NCBI GenBank assembly: GCA_015863185.1
Contig: JACBXP010000001.1
Span: forward strand, 169,823 to 233,822
Length of the DNA stretch: 64,000 bases
Direction: 5' to 3'
Source of the DNA: Aerococcaceae bacterium DSM 111020
Lineage (GTDB): Bacteria; Bacillota; Bacilli; Lactobacillales; Aerococcaceae
Shown here: one piece after another, positions 55,544 through 64,000 of the stretch
Layout: each line of letters begins with the position of its first letter
How positions within the stretch are numbered: the stretch's first letter is position 1
The notes under the pieces: generated by a model
Seen by the model: the letters and a program-made list of their open reading frames with translations, nothing else
What the model was told of the DNA's origin: nothing
Databases searched by the model: none
Translations under genes and position numbers: made by a program

Positions 55544-57664
55544 ATGCCCACATTTATCAAAGACAAATCCCGCTGGCAGAAGCTATGGGAAAATATTAAA
55601 ATTCTTTGGAGATATTATAGAGGGTGGAAATGGTTAATCTTTATTAGCTTGTCCTTAGCCTTAATATTGAGTACTTATCTCGTGATATTAGCTAAGACAA
55701 CCAGTGTGAATACCTTACAAGAAGCCCTAAAAAGTGAAACCTTGATTTATTCTGTTCATGATGAACAGGTCGGAAAATTAAATGGTCAAAAAGGAAATTA
55801 TGTCAGTATTGATGCGATTGCAGATCCGATGATTCAAACGGTGATAAATACCGAGGACCGTCGCTTCTATGATCATAATGGCTACGACCTTCGCGGAATG
55901 GCTCGAGCGGCTGTTCGATTAGTGATTAATCGTGATACATCCGGCGGGGGTGGGAGTACATTGACCCAACAATTAGCCAAGAATGCCTTTCTGACACAAG
56001 ATCAGACGATGCAACGGAAATTTAAGGAATTATTTTTGGCCTTAGAAATCGAAAAAACTTATGACAAAGATCAAATACTGGAAATGTATTTAAATCACAG
56101 TTATTTTGGCAATGGTGTCTGGGGTGTGGAAGACGCATCGCAGAAATATTTCGGTCATTCGGCCAGTTCGTTGGACTGGAATGAAAGTGCGGTCTTAACA
56201 GGCATGTTAAAAGGCCCGAGTATCTTCAACCCGATTGATGATTATGAAGCAGCGATCGATCGCCGCAATGTTGTCTTAGAATCGTTGGGAGAACAAGGGG
56301 TATTAGCGATGGATGATGTCTCTTATCTTCAACAAATGGGTATTACCTTGTATGATAATTATTTTGCGGAAGATAATTATACTTATCCGTATTATTTTGA
56401 CGCGGTAATTAATGAAGCGACAGAAGTTGCAGATATTCCAGAAGATGATTTACTAGCGAAGGGATACCGCATATATACCCATTTAAATCCAAGTTATCAG
56501 AATGCGATTGATAATTCATATCAAAATGACTGGATGTTCCCAGATTCTGGTGAAGAAGAACCTGCGGTACAAAGTGCTAGTATCGTTCTCGATAGTGAGA
56601 CCGGAGGTGTCGCTGCTGTTTATGGTGGCCGTGGTGAATATACGTATCGCGGATTTAATCGAGCGACAGATATGCGTCGTTCTCCTGGGTCAACGATTAA
56701 ACCATTAGCTGTATATGTGCCAGCCCTTGAAGCAGGCTATCAAATGCATTCGACTTTACCTGATGTCGTTCAAGGATATGGCTCAAATGACTATACTCCG
56801 GAAAACTATGACCGCCAAACGGAACCGAGCGGTGAAGTAGAAACATGGTATGCGATTGCTCAAAGTAAAAATACGACCGCCGTCTATTTGATGGATCAAT
56901 TAGGAATTGACAAAGCGGTCCAAAAACTCAAACAATTTGGTATTCCTGTTCTGAATGAAGATAAAAGTCTGACTTTAGCATTGGGAGCTTTCTCTAAAGG
57001 GGTTACCGTTCAAGAATTAGCTGGAGCTTATCAGGCTTTTGCTAATGAGGGTGTCCGTCATGAAACTGCGTTTATTCGACGAATTGAAGATCCTGAAGGA
57101 AAGGTTGTCTATAATAATGAGCGACCGAATCGTCACATGGTGATGACTAAAAATGTCGCCGCAGATATGACCAGTATGATGTTGGATACCTTTGGTGGAT
57201 ATGGTACGAGTTTTGGTTCCGGTCCTGATTATGGTCAAATCGCTGGAAAATCCGGAAGTACCGAAGTGGGAGACGGTAATATGGAGACGCGTGACCGTTG
57301 GTTAGTTGGCTACACACCAGACTTTGTTATCGCGACATGGGTCGGACTGGATGAATTAGGTGGTGAGTCGTTGGATAATCTCATGCCACAGGGGATGGGA
57401 CAATTATTCAATCAACAAACGACTCAATTGATGGGAGCTTCTCCACAGACACCATTCACAGTGACGAATGCTTCTCAAACATCATTGGAAACCAATCTAG
57501 TAACTGATTCCACATGGGAAGAACAGACTGGTGAACGTTTGGATCAAGCGATTAATTGGCTCAATGAAAATGGAGGTCAATTATGGCAGGAAGTTGAACA
57601 AGGAGCCCAGCAATTATGGTATCAAGGTCGTCAATGGATGAACCAATGGGATTTACCATTTTAA
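55544..57664 (+). CDS. Class A penicillin-binding protein (transglycosylase/transpeptidase)
   Basis: Bifunctional peptidoglycan synthase of 706 residues. An N-terminal transmembrane helix (about 31-52) is followed by a GT51 domain with the catalytic Glu in NTEDRRFYDHNGYD and with GGGGSTLTQQLAKNAFL and EIYLNHSYFGNGVWG-like motifs. The transpeptidase has Ser383-x-x-Lys386 (SPGSTIKP), SKN at 441-443 and KSGST at 569-573. It resembles PBP2A or PBP1A of lactic acid bacteria. ATG 55544 follows GGGAGGTG; the frame opens at 55529. Which PBP it is remains open. Confidence 0.93.
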   Translation: MPTFIKDKSRWQKLWENIKILWRYYRGWKWLIFISLSLALILSTYLVILAKTTSVNTLQEALKSETLIYSVHDEQVGKLNGQKGNYVSIDAIADPMIQTVINTEDRRFYDHNGYDLRGMARAAVRLVINRDTSGGGGSTLTQQLAKNAFLTQDQTMQRKFKELFLALEIEKTYDKDQILEMYLNHSYFGNGVWGVEDASQKYFGHSASSLDWNESAVLTGMLKGPSIFNPIDDYEAAIDRRNVVLESLGEQGVLAMDDVSYLQQMGITLYDNYFAEDNYTYPYYFDAVINEATEVADIPEDDLLAKGYRIYTHLNPSYQNAIDNSYQNDWMFPDSGEEEPAVQSASIVLDSETGGVAAVYGGRGEYTYRGFNRATDMRRSPGSTIKPLAVYVPALEAGYQMHSTLPDVVQGYGSNDYTPENYDRQTEPSGEVETWYAIAQSKNTTAVYLMDQLGIDKAVQKLKQFGIPVLNEDKSLTLALGAFSKGVTVQELAGAYQAFANEGVRHETAFIRRIEDPEGKVVYNNERPNRHMVMTKNVAADMTSMMLDTFGGYGTSFGSGPDYGQIAGKSGSTEVGDGNMETRDRWLVGYTPDFVIATWVGLDELGGESLDNLMPQGMGQLFNQQTTQLMGASPQTPFTVTNASQTSLETNLVTDSTWEEQTGERLDQAINWLNENGGQLWQEVEQGAQQLWYQGRQWMNQWDLPF

Positions 57665-57721
57665 TCATCGGAGCGGATCAATCAGTTAGATAAAATAAAT
57701 GATTTATTTGTATAGTATTGA

Positions 57722-57751
57722 TTGATATTAAGGGGCTAAATTTGCTATTAT
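57722..57751 (+). promoter_or_regulatory. Promoter of the yheA-yhaO-yhaN-yhaM operon
   Basis: TTGATA at 57722-57727, 18 bases, TATTAT at 57746-57751, with TG at the extended -10 position. Confidence 0.65.
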
Positions 57752-57775
57752 AGTAGATAATGAAAGGGTGATTGA

Positions 57776-58120
57776 ATGTCGCAAGTGAATATTTATGATA
57801 CCGCGAACCAATTAGAAAGAGATATTCGCGAATTACCAGCATATAAGGCATTGCAAGATGCTTATGCAAAAATCAAAGAAAATGAAACCTCTTATGAATT
57901 ATTTGAGAAGTTCAGACAAACAAGTGCTGAATTACAACAAAAAGCCATGAGTGGTGAACAACCTTCTGAAGAAGAAATTCAAGAGTTGCAATCGATGTCA
58001 CAAGAAATTTCAGCCGATGAAAACATTAATCAATTAATGCAGGCCGAACAACAAATGAGCCAAGTCTTCGATGATATTAACAACATTATCACGAAACCAT
58101 TATCTGAAATTTATCAATAA
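57776..58120 (+). CDS. yheA: YlbF/YheA family protein
   Basis: A 114-residue all-helical protein of the YlbF/YmcA/YheA family, with N-terminal VNIYDTANQLERDIRELPAY and FEKFRQTSAELQQKAMSGE. It lies directly upstream of yhaO-yhaN-yhaM, as yheA does in Bacillus, which supports YheA over YlbF. Its role is not established. AAAGGGTG precedes the ATG. Confidence 0.88.
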   Translation: MSQVNIYDTANQLERDIRELPAYKALQDAYAKIKENETSYELFEKFRQTSAELQQKAMSGEQPSEEEIQELQSMSQEISADENINQLMQAEQQMSQVFDDINNIITKPLSEIYQ

Positions 58121-58198
58121 TTAGCGAGTGAATGACCAGCTAGAGAAGCTCAAAGAGTTTTCTTTAGTTGGTTTTATTTAATAGAAAGAGGTGATTTG

Positions 58199-59461
58199 AT
58201 GAAATTTATGCACTTAGCCGATTTACATTTGGACAGTCCTTTTATTGGAATTTCGAAGCATTTAAGTCATTTACATCACAACTTCGTGAATGCACCTTAT
58301 TTGGCCTTTAAACGGGCGGTTGATTATGCGATTGAGAAAGAATTGGATTTTATTGTGATAGCAGGTGATATTTATGATGCGGCTCACCAAACAATCTATG
58401 CACAGTCCTATTTGGTTCGCGAGTTTGAGCGATTAAATGACGCAGGAATACCTGTTGTGTTGATTCATGGGAATCACGATTATTTGAACACTTCCAAATA
58501 CCAGGTGCATTATCCAGAAAATGTCCATGAATTCACTAAACAAGAAGTCACATCTTATGACTTGACCTTACAAAATGGCGAACGAGTGCGCTTCTATGGT
58601 TTTAGTTATAATGAGCAATGGATTACGGAAGATATGGTGGCAGACTATCCACAAAATCCTCATGAAACTGATTGGACGATTGGACTTTTGCATGGAGATG
58701 TCAAACGCGGCGACAGCAATCATTATGCTCCCTTTGAAGTGCAAGCAATGGTCGACAAAGACTATGATTATTGGGCTTTAGGTCATATTCATCAAACATT
58801 AGAACTTCATGAAACACCCACCATTCTCTACAGTGGAACACCCCAAGGACGTCATCATAATGAAATGGGAGACCGCGGTGGGTATGTGATTGAATTAAAG
58901 GACCATGGTCAAATTGAGAAAGAATTTATTTCACTGGCCGAGATTGTGTGGCAAGATGTGGATGTCTTTTGTCATGCTGATGATCAGGCATCGGATATTG
59001 TGAAGTCAGTGGAAGAAGCGATGGCGAATTTTCAGGCAGAACAACAAGCGAGTCAACAGTCTTATATTCTGACCGTTACCTTGAGAGATTCTGACCTTTT
59101 ATCGCCTCATTTGCAAGAGCAAATTGAAAGAAATGAATTGTTGCAAGCCCTGGAGATTCGTTTTACGGATCATTTATTTGTCGCGGTGAGAAAAGTGACG
59201 ATGGCTTCTGAGATAGAAGGGATTCGCTTTGATTATGACCCGGCTTTGAATGATTCTTTCCAACATATTACCGAACAAATGCATGAAGAGGAGCATTACC
59301 AACAAGTGATGGGCGATGTCTTCAATCATGCGGTGATCCGTCGTTGGTTACCAGAGATGAAAGAAGATCAAGCGATAAAAGAGGAAGTCATCGATACAGC
59401 CAAACAATCGCTGAATCAACAATTTAGTTTAGCGTTCGAGGTGATTGAAGATGAAGATTAA
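58199..59461 (+). CDS. yhaO: DNA repair exonuclease, SbcD/Mre11-like (YhaO)
   Basis: Metallophosphoesterase of 420 residues. Metal-binding motifs are HLADLHLDSPF, AGDIYDAAHQ, GNHDYLN, LLHGDV and ALGHIHQ. It pairs with the SMC/Rad50-like YhaN encoded next, so the two probably form an SbcCD-like nuclease complex for DNA ends. ATG 58199 follows GAAAGAGGTG. It overlaps yhaN by 11 bases. Confidence 0.93.
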   Translation: MKFMHLADLHLDSPFIGISKHLSHLHHNFVNAPYLAFKRAVDYAIEKELDFIVIAGDIYDAAHQTIYAQSYLVREFERLNDAGIPVVLIHGNHDYLNTSKYQVHYPENVHEFTKQEVTSYDLTLQNGERVRFYGFSYNEQWITEDMVADYPQNPHETDWTIGLLHGDVKRGDSNHYAPFEVQAMVDKDYDYWALGHIHQTLELHETPTILYSGTPQGRHHNEMGDRGGYVIELKDHGQIEKEFISLAEIVWQDVDVFCHADDQASDIVKSVEEAMANFQAEQQASQQSYILTVTLRDSDLLSPHLQEQIERNELLQALEIRFTDHLFVAVRKVTMASEIEGIRFDYDPALNDSFQHITEQMHEEEHYQQVMGDVFNHAVIRRWLPEMKEDQAIKEEVIDTAKQSLNQQFSLAFEVIEDED

Positions 59462-62255
59462 ACGCTTAGAAATTTATGGTTATGGCAAATGGGTGCAACA
59501 AAGCTTTGAATTAAATGATCAAATGCAAATATTATATGGACCAAACGAATCAGGGAAGTCGACCATTCAATCCTTTATTCGCAGTATTTTATTTGGTTTT
59601 CCAAGTAAAAGACGCCGTAAAAATCAAATTAATCGCTTTGAACCAAAACACTCAGATGCTTATGGTGGGCGTCTTTTATTAACGGATACCAAGGTTGGGG
59701 ATGTATGGATAGAAAGAACCGCCACGGACTTCTCATTGACTTCACCAGATGGTGATGTGTATGACGACACTCTATTAGACCAAATTCTTGGAGGCTTGGA
59801 TGAGACGTTATTTGATAACTTTTATAGTTTCACTCTCCAAAATTTACAAGAATTATCCAATATTGGGGCCGATCAATTAAATGATTATTTCTTAAGTATT
59901 GGGACGATGGGGTCTGATAAATTCTTAACCATTGCTAAAGAACTCGTGAAGGAATCTGATGCACTCTACCGGCCTCAAGGATCGAATCCAAGCTTAAATA
60001 AAGCATTGAATGAATACCAATCTTTAGCGGAAAAGATGGAACAAGCGCAAAAAAATAACGCATCCTATAACTCATTGGTTCAACAATTGGATCAGGAAGT
60101 TGAAACCATTCAGCAATTGAATGAAACATTGGATGAAATTGATGCCAAACGTATTCAAACAGATCAATTGATGCAACGCTACGATATTTATTTAAAGCAA
60201 ATTCAAGCGGAGAAGCAATTAAAAGCGTTAGAGTGGACCGAGATTGACTCAGAGGCACCCACACAAATCGCTTATGCCAAACAAATGATTCAAGAGAATC
60301 AAACCCAATGTGTAAAAAATGAAGAGCGCATCCGCCAAAACCAACAACAAATGGCTGAGTTAACACGCTTGAACTGGGCGAAAAATCATCAAGAAGAACG
60401 AGCACAATGGTTGAAGAAGACGAATGCGATTAAAGAAACGCAATCAGAGATTGAACATATCACGCGTTTACTGGTGGATAAACAAAATCAACTCCAATCG
60501 ATTGCGACGAAAAGTCAATTTTATCCAGAGAAAATGCCCGATCAGGATGAATATGAGGCACAATTGGAGGAAGGTTCTGCGATTTATGAAGAAATCAACG
60601 ATACACAAAAAGCAATCGATGATACCCATGCGGAACGCCGTTTCTTTATTGACCAGCGTAAAGAACAGCAAAGCTATAGTACGATGATTCGACAGCAGAT
60701 TGTGTCCTTGGAGAGTCAGCGTTTAAATGATGAAGAACGCTTAATTCAAGAAACATCTTTGAAGGAATATATTTTAGGAATCGTCTTTATTGTGATAGGG
60801 ATTATTGCTTTGATTCAACAATTATCAGCGAACCAAACTTCGCAAAATCTCATGATCCTAGCCATTGCAATGATAGTGATTGGTGTGATTTATAGTGGGT
60901 TTATTTTCAATAAACATCGCCAATTGTATCATGCATTTAATCACAGTCCGATTATCTCTAAATTGGAACAATTGCAACAGGATGAACAACATTATCTTGA
61001 CCATTCCAAGAGTTTAGGGGAACAAATAACGGCTCGTGATGCGCAGTTGGATAATCTCTCGAAAAGGGATGAAGCCTTAACCGACCAAGCGCAACAATGG
61101 TTAACGCATTTAGGCTTTTATCCAACGGCTGATTTGGAATTAGTGTTGAAGACCAATCCGGTAGAAGAATATTACCGAGCAAAAGAACAGGCGGAAGAGT
61201 ACAAAGCGCGATTAGATCAATTAGCGCTAGAGGTGACACAATGGAAAGAAACGATTCGCCCCTTATTAGACCGCTTCCCCTTAGAAGAAATCAATACCCG
61301 AGCGATTATCCGTCATCATGAAGAAATAGAAGCAGAATTAGCGTTAACGGAACAACAAGGAAAACAATTGGAACGCCAAATTCAAGAAGCGAAAGACGCA
61401 ATTACCCAAAGTAAAGAATCGATTCAAGAACATGAACAAACGATTCAGACAATCTTTGAACAAACAGACAGTGCGACTATGGAAGATTTCATTGAAAAAT
61501 TGCAAGTCAATCAACAAATCAAACAATTGAAACAAGAATTGGCACTGTATCAAGAACAAACTGAAGATCATCTAGAGGCCCTTCATAATATTGAAAGCAA
61601 GCAACAATTGACCGAAGATTATCAAAAAATCCGACTAGAATTGGAAAATATTCGCAAAGAATTAGAACCACATCGTAGTCGTCGAGCAGATTTGACAGCG
61701 GAAGTTCGTCGAATGGAACGCGACGGAACGGTTCAATTATTAACGCAATCTCTGGCTGATAAGGAAACCGAAATTCGTGATTTAATCCTTTCATGGGGTA
61801 AAAAACGCATGGGAATGGCCATGCTTTATCAAACATTACGTAAAGGATTGGATAATCCATTACCGGAAATGACGCAACATGCGACCGAAATATTTGATAA
61901 ATTAAGCTATGGTCGATATAAACAAGTGAAAATCAATAAAAAGAATATTCGTGTGGTTCATCACAGTGATATTATCTTTGAACCGTATGAATTATCACAA
62001 GGAACCTTGGAACAATTGTATGTTGCCTTGCGCTTGGCCTTTATTATCAGTGCCAAGGAATTGGTGAAGATGCCTATTATTATTGATGATGCCTTTGTGA
62101 ATTTTGATGAAATGCGTAAGATGAGTATGTACCGTGTATTAGAAGAATTGAGTACCATTATGCAAGTGCTATACTTTACTTTTGATGACCAAGTATTAGA
62201 AATGTTTAGAGAAGATCAATGGCTTGATTTAACGAAAATCAACGAACAACATTAG
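59451..62255 (+). CDS. yhaN: Rad50/SbcC-like ATPase with central membrane helices (YhaN)
   Basis: A 934-residue ABC-type ATPase. Walker A is YGPNESGKST near residue 29-38, the ABC signature ELSQGTLEQLYVALRLAF near 846-863 and Walker B PIIIDDAFVNFDE near 875. Two coiled coils (about 170-430 and 500-800) flank two adjacent hydrophobic helices (about 440-458 and 467-485) where a Rad50 zinc hook would be. A membrane-anchored DNA-end processing role with YhaO is inferred. ATG 59451 is taken, with GAGGTG upstream; TTG 59445 is the alternative. Confidence 0.9.
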   Translation: MKIKRLEIYGYGKWVQQSFELNDQMQILYGPNESGKSTIQSFIRSILFGFPSKRRRKNQINRFEPKHSDAYGGRLLLTDTKVGDVWIERTATDFSLTSPDGDVYDDTLLDQILGGLDETLFDNFYSFTLQNLQELSNIGADQLNDYFLSIGTMGSDKFLTIAKELVKESDALYRPQGSNPSLNKALNEYQSLAEKMEQAQKNNASYNSLVQQLDQEVETIQQLNETLDEIDAKRIQTDQLMQRYDIYLKQIQAEKQLKALEWTEIDSEAPTQIAYAKQMIQENQTQCVKNEERIRQNQQQMAELTRLNWAKNHQEERAQWLKKTNAIKETQSEIEHITRLLVDKQNQLQSIATKSQFYPEKMPDQDEYEAQLEEGSAIYEEINDTQKAIDDTHAERRFFIDQRKEQQSYSTMIRQQIVSLESQRLNDEERLIQETSLKEYILGIVFIVIGIIALIQQLSANQTSQNLMILAIAMIVIGVIYSGFIFNKHRQLYHAFNHSPIISKLEQLQQDEQHYLDHSKSLGEQITARDAQLDNLSKRDEALTDQAQQWLTHLGFYPTADLELVLKTNPVEEYYRAKEQAEEYKARLDQLALEVTQWKETIRPLLDRFPLEEINTRAIIRHHEEIEAELALTEQQGKQLERQIQEAKDAITQSKESIQEHEQTIQTIFEQTDSATMEDFIEKLQVNQQIKQLKQELALYQEQTEDHLEALHNIESKQQLTEDYQKIRLELENIRKELEPHRSRRADLTAEVRRMERDGTVQLLTQSLADKETEIRDLILSWGKKRMGMAMLYQTLRKGLDNPLPEMTQHATEIFDKLSYGRYKQVKINKKNIRVVHHSDIIFEPYELSQGTLEQLYVALRLAFIISAKELVKMPIIIDDAFVNFDEMRKMSMYRVLEELSTIMQVLYFTFDDQVLEMFREDQWLDLTKINEQH

Positions 62256-62264
62256 GAGGAGACT

Positions 62265-63212
62265 ATGACTTTATTATATGATGTCGAGCAAGGTGCTCAA
62301 TTTGGGATATTTGTCCTGATTAAAGCAGCTGATTTACGTACAGCACGTAATGGCAATCCTTTTATTGCGTTTCGCTTTCAAGACAAATCGGGATCAATGG
62401 ATGGAATGTATTGGTCTGCTAAAGATGATGAGATTGAACGCTTTCAACCCGGTCGTGTCGTCTTCTTAAAGGGACGTCGGGATACTTATAATGGGCAGCC
62501 ACAAGTTAAAATTGAAGCATTGCGTCTCGCAGAAGTCGATGAGCCCAATGATCCGAAGATTTATGTGGAATCGATTGAAGAAAGCACAGATGAATTGCGA
62601 GAAGTATTAAATGATTTCCTATACCGTATTCATGAACCAAGTATATCACGGGTGGTTCGCCGGATACTGAATGATTATGCAGAAGATTTCTTCTCTTACC
62701 CGGCAGCTAAACGAATGCATCATGCGGTGGCAGGAGGGTTGAGTCTTCATACGATAACAATGCTTCGGATTGCGGATCAATTAAAGACTATTTATCCTGA
62801 ATTGAATGAGAGCCTGCTCTTTGGCGGGATTATTCTTCATGATATTGGTAAGACGATTGAATTGAGCGGGGTCTTATCTACAGAGTATACTTTGCGTGGG
62901 AAACTACAAGGCCATATCGTTATTATGGATGAATTGATTGACCGCACGAGTGTGCAATTAGGATTGAATCCCGATGAAAATGAAGCAATTATCTTATTGA
63001 AGCATGTTGTCTTATCACATCATGGGCAGTTGGATTATGGTAGTCCCGTGATGCCACAATTGATGGAGGCAGAATTGATTCATCATATTGATAATATGGA
63101 TGCAAAGATGAATATGATGACTAATGCATTGGCACAAACAGAAAAAGGCGAGTTCTCTGCGCAAATATTTGCATTGGATCGTCGTCAGATATATAAACCA
63201 AATTTTGATTAA
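62265..63212 (+). CDS. yhaM: 3'-5' exoribonuclease YhaM
   Basis: A 315-residue 3'-5' exonuclease with an N-terminal OB-fold (FGIFVLIKAADLRTARNGNP, residues about 14-33) and a C-terminal HD domain with LHTITMLRIAD, LHDIGKTIE and HHGQLDYGSPVMPQLMEA. YhaM trims single-stranded 3' ends of RNA in streptococci and bacilli. It closes the conserved yhaO-N-M block, with AGGAGG 10 bases after yhaN. Confidence 0.96.
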   Translation: MTLLYDVEQGAQFGIFVLIKAADLRTARNGNPFIAFRFQDKSGSMDGMYWSAKDDEIERFQPGRVVFLKGRRDTYNGQPQVKIEALRLAEVDEPNDPKIYVESIEESTDELREVLNDFLYRIHEPSISRVVRRILNDYAEDFFSYPAAKRMHHAVAGGLSLHTITMLRIADQLKTIYPELNESLLFGGIILHDIGKTIELSGVLSTEYTLRGKLQGHIVIMDELIDRTSVQLGLNPDENEAIILLKHVVLSHHGQLDYGSPVMPQLMEAELIHHIDNMDAKMNMMTNALAQTEKGEFSAQIFALDRRQIYKPNFD

Positions 63213-63221
63213 GGAGAAAAT

Positions 63222-63782
63222 ATGAAAGATAACAATGAATCAGTATCCCATCATCATGATCATGATGGTTGCGGGCATGATCACCATTCGCCATTAGAAG
63301 ATGTGACCCATCATCATGGCCGTGAGATTCGTCTCGAAGCGGAAGTCCAAGCCCCTGTTGAACAAATATGGGCCGTGTTAACTGATAATGATAAAATTAA
63401 AGAATGGTTCAACGAACTACATATTAATGAGCTTCAAGCAGGTGGCAGTATATCATTTATCTTGGACGATGAAGAAATTGCACGCTATTTAATTACAGAT
63501 CTCGAGGAGCCACATGAATTGAGCTTTACCTGGGGTGAATCGGGAGATCATTTAGTCACCTTCCATTTAAAAGAACTATCCGAAAATCAATCATTACTGC
63601 AATTTGAGGAATGGGTTCCGGAAGTGACAGAGCATACTGTGCGCGATATTGCTGGTTGGTATGTTTGCATCGAAGTAATCGGCCAAATTGTTGAAGGCCG
63701 TGCTCCAATCGATCGTCCACAACATTTCTTAGCGGCGACGAAAGAAATCGAAGCACTATTAAATTCAGATAGCGAAGTATAA
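63222..63782 (+). CDS. SRPBCC (AHSA1-like) protein with His-rich N-terminus
   Basis: A 186-residue protein. Residues 10-32 contain ten His plus a Cys (HHHDHDGCGHDHH ... HHH), then an SRPBCC/START-like domain (REIRLEAEVQAPVEQIWAVL to about residue 170) of the AHSA1 type that binds hydrophobic ligands or acts as a co-chaperone. The His cluster suggests Zn2+ or Ni2+ binding. AAGGAG precedes the ATG, and it follows yhaM by 9 bases, probably as the last gene of the operon. Its function is unknown. Confidence 0.85.
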   Translation: MKDNNESVSHHHDHDGCGHDHHSPLEDVTHHHGREIRLEAEVQAPVEQIWAVLTDNDKIKEWFNELHINELQAGGSISFILDDEEIARYLITDLEEPHELSFTWGESGDHLVTFHLKELSENQSLLQFEEWVPEVTEHTVRDIAGWYVCIEVIGQIVEGRAPIDRPQHFLAATKEIEALLNSDSEV

Positions 63783-63827
63783 AATAATCCAAATTAGCGT
63801 AAGCTGTATGGATAGGTAAAAGGATAC

Positions 63828-63872
63828 ATAGCCTTGCTTTAGTAAATGCGCATGACTAAAGCGAGGCTATTT
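63828..63872 (+). terminator. Terminator of the yhaM-SRPBCC operon, next to an IS end
   Basis: ATAGCCTTGCTTTAGT at 63828-63843 pairs with ACTAAAGCGAGGCTAT at 63855-63870 (one G-T). The T tract is cut short to TT by the IS end at 63874. Confidence 0.75.
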
Positions 63873-63905
63873 CGGCTCTATGTCAAATAATGTTGACGGA
63901 GTTTT

Positions 63906-63932
63906 GACGACTGATATTTCAGTCGTCTTTTT
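63906..63932 (-). terminator. Terminator inside the IS end
   Basis: GACGACTGA, a 4-base loop and TCAGTCGTC form a 9-bp stem. The TTTTT tract lies on the plus-strand side, so plus-strand read-through into the IS may be stopped; on the minus strand it follows the putative transposase stop. Confidence 0.65.
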
Positions 63933-63998
63933 CTATGCACTTTTTCGTTTATTATACTTTATGTCTGCGTCTTCGTCGTTAAAATATAAATGTCGTGG
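63933..63998 (-). CDS. Putative transposase C-terminus (partial, off the window edge)
   Basis: The minus-strand open frame ends in YFNDEDADIKYNKRKSA and a TAG stop at 63933-63935. It lies just inside the IS inverted repeat, where ISL3-type transposases end. Only about 21 codons are visible, with no domain to confirm it. Confidence 0.3.
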   Translation of the reverse strand, partial: PRHLYFNDEDADIKYNKRKSA

Positions 63999-64000
63999 TG

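Larger units (their letters stand above)
63874..64000 (-). mobile_element. End of an ISL3-family-like insertion sequence (partial)
   Basis: GGCTCTATGTCAAATAATG, ending near TTGACGG, looks like the terminal inverted repeat of ISL3-family elements (GGCTCT-TGTCAA type, from memory). Inside it lies a transcription terminator, GACGACTGA (63906-63914) with TCAGTCGTC (63919-63927). A minus-strand open frame runs from the window edge to a TAG at 63933-63935, compatible with a transposase C-terminus. The 8 bases outside the end are GCTATTTC (63866-63873). Family assignment is tentative, as only about 127 bases are visible. Confidence 0.55.

Overview
The window is one contiguous stretch of a low-GC Gram-positive chromosome. 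Gene content points to Lactobacillales, and an Aerococcaceae- or Carnobacteriaceae-like genus is my best guess: an H2O2-forming type glycerol-3-phosphate oxidase (GlpO, with its typical insertion) beside GlpK and GlpF, the PTS pair ptsH-ptsI, a T-box thrS, an Mg2+ M-box mgtE, the yjbH-relQ-nadK-rluD-mgtE block and the yheA-yhaO-yhaN-yhaM block. The genus is inference, not proven. Most of the window is core chromosome. I found no rRNA, tRNA, CRISPR array or prophage. The only mobile element is an insertion sequence whose end enters the window at about 63874.

Layout. 1-4200: glycerol operon glpK-glpO-glpF. 4200-6013: uvrC (minus). 6196-12093: M3 oligopeptidase, MocA-type oxidoreductase, DEAD-box helicase, a C39-like cysteine peptidase-fold protein and glutathione reductase, tightly packed. 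12120-12490: small GlsB-type membrane protein. 12600-15535: an unusually AT-rich SNF2-type helicase gene with a structured leader. 15656-17200: acyl-ACP thioesterase and methionine aminopeptidase. 17267-21326 (minus): galU, a GT4 glycosyltransferase, a small membrane coiled-coil protein, M29 aminopeptidase and flavodoxin. 21517-30700: a surface-polysaccharide locus (galE, a degenerate LCP paralogue, an active-looking LCP ligase, GT4, flippase, polymerase/ligase, Wzz-like protein, GT2). 30782-32400 (minus): mgtE under an M-box riboswitch. 32524-36900: mutM-coaE-nrdR-dnaB-dnaI. 36908-39151: T-box and thrS. 39263-42736: D,D-carboxypeptidase, a second O-antigen-ligase-like protein and an FNT channel. 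42754-44075: leader-controlled infC-rpmI-rplT. 44298-45119: YsnF-like stress protein. 45307-49924: spxH (minus), then relQ-nadK-rluD-mgtE. 50178-57664: GNAT, a DivIVA-like protein, prfC, ptsH-ptsI and a class A PBP. 57776-63782: yheA-yhaO-yhaN-yhaM and a His-rich SRPBCC protein. 63828-64000: operon terminator abutted by an ISL3-like IS end.

How the parts connect. GalU and GalE supply UDP-Glc and UDP-Gal for the glycosyltransferases. The flippase, polymerase, Wzz-like protein and LCP protein would export, polymerise and attach the glycan to the wall, where the PBP and the carboxypeptidase also act. HPr and EI made from ptsHI would control GlpK through the His in its activation loop (His230). 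Magnesium uptake is served by two mgtE copies, one riboswitch-controlled and one in the alarmone operon.

The less ordinary points are the catalytically dead-looking LCP paralogue directly upstream of an active one, the Wzz-like protein with a kinase-like tail that lacks a Walker A motif, the AT-rich SNF2 gene with tandem leader hairpins, the SpxH homologue that lost its CxxC, the infC non-AUG start, and the His-rich SRPBCC protein. No convincing wholly new multi-gene system is evident.
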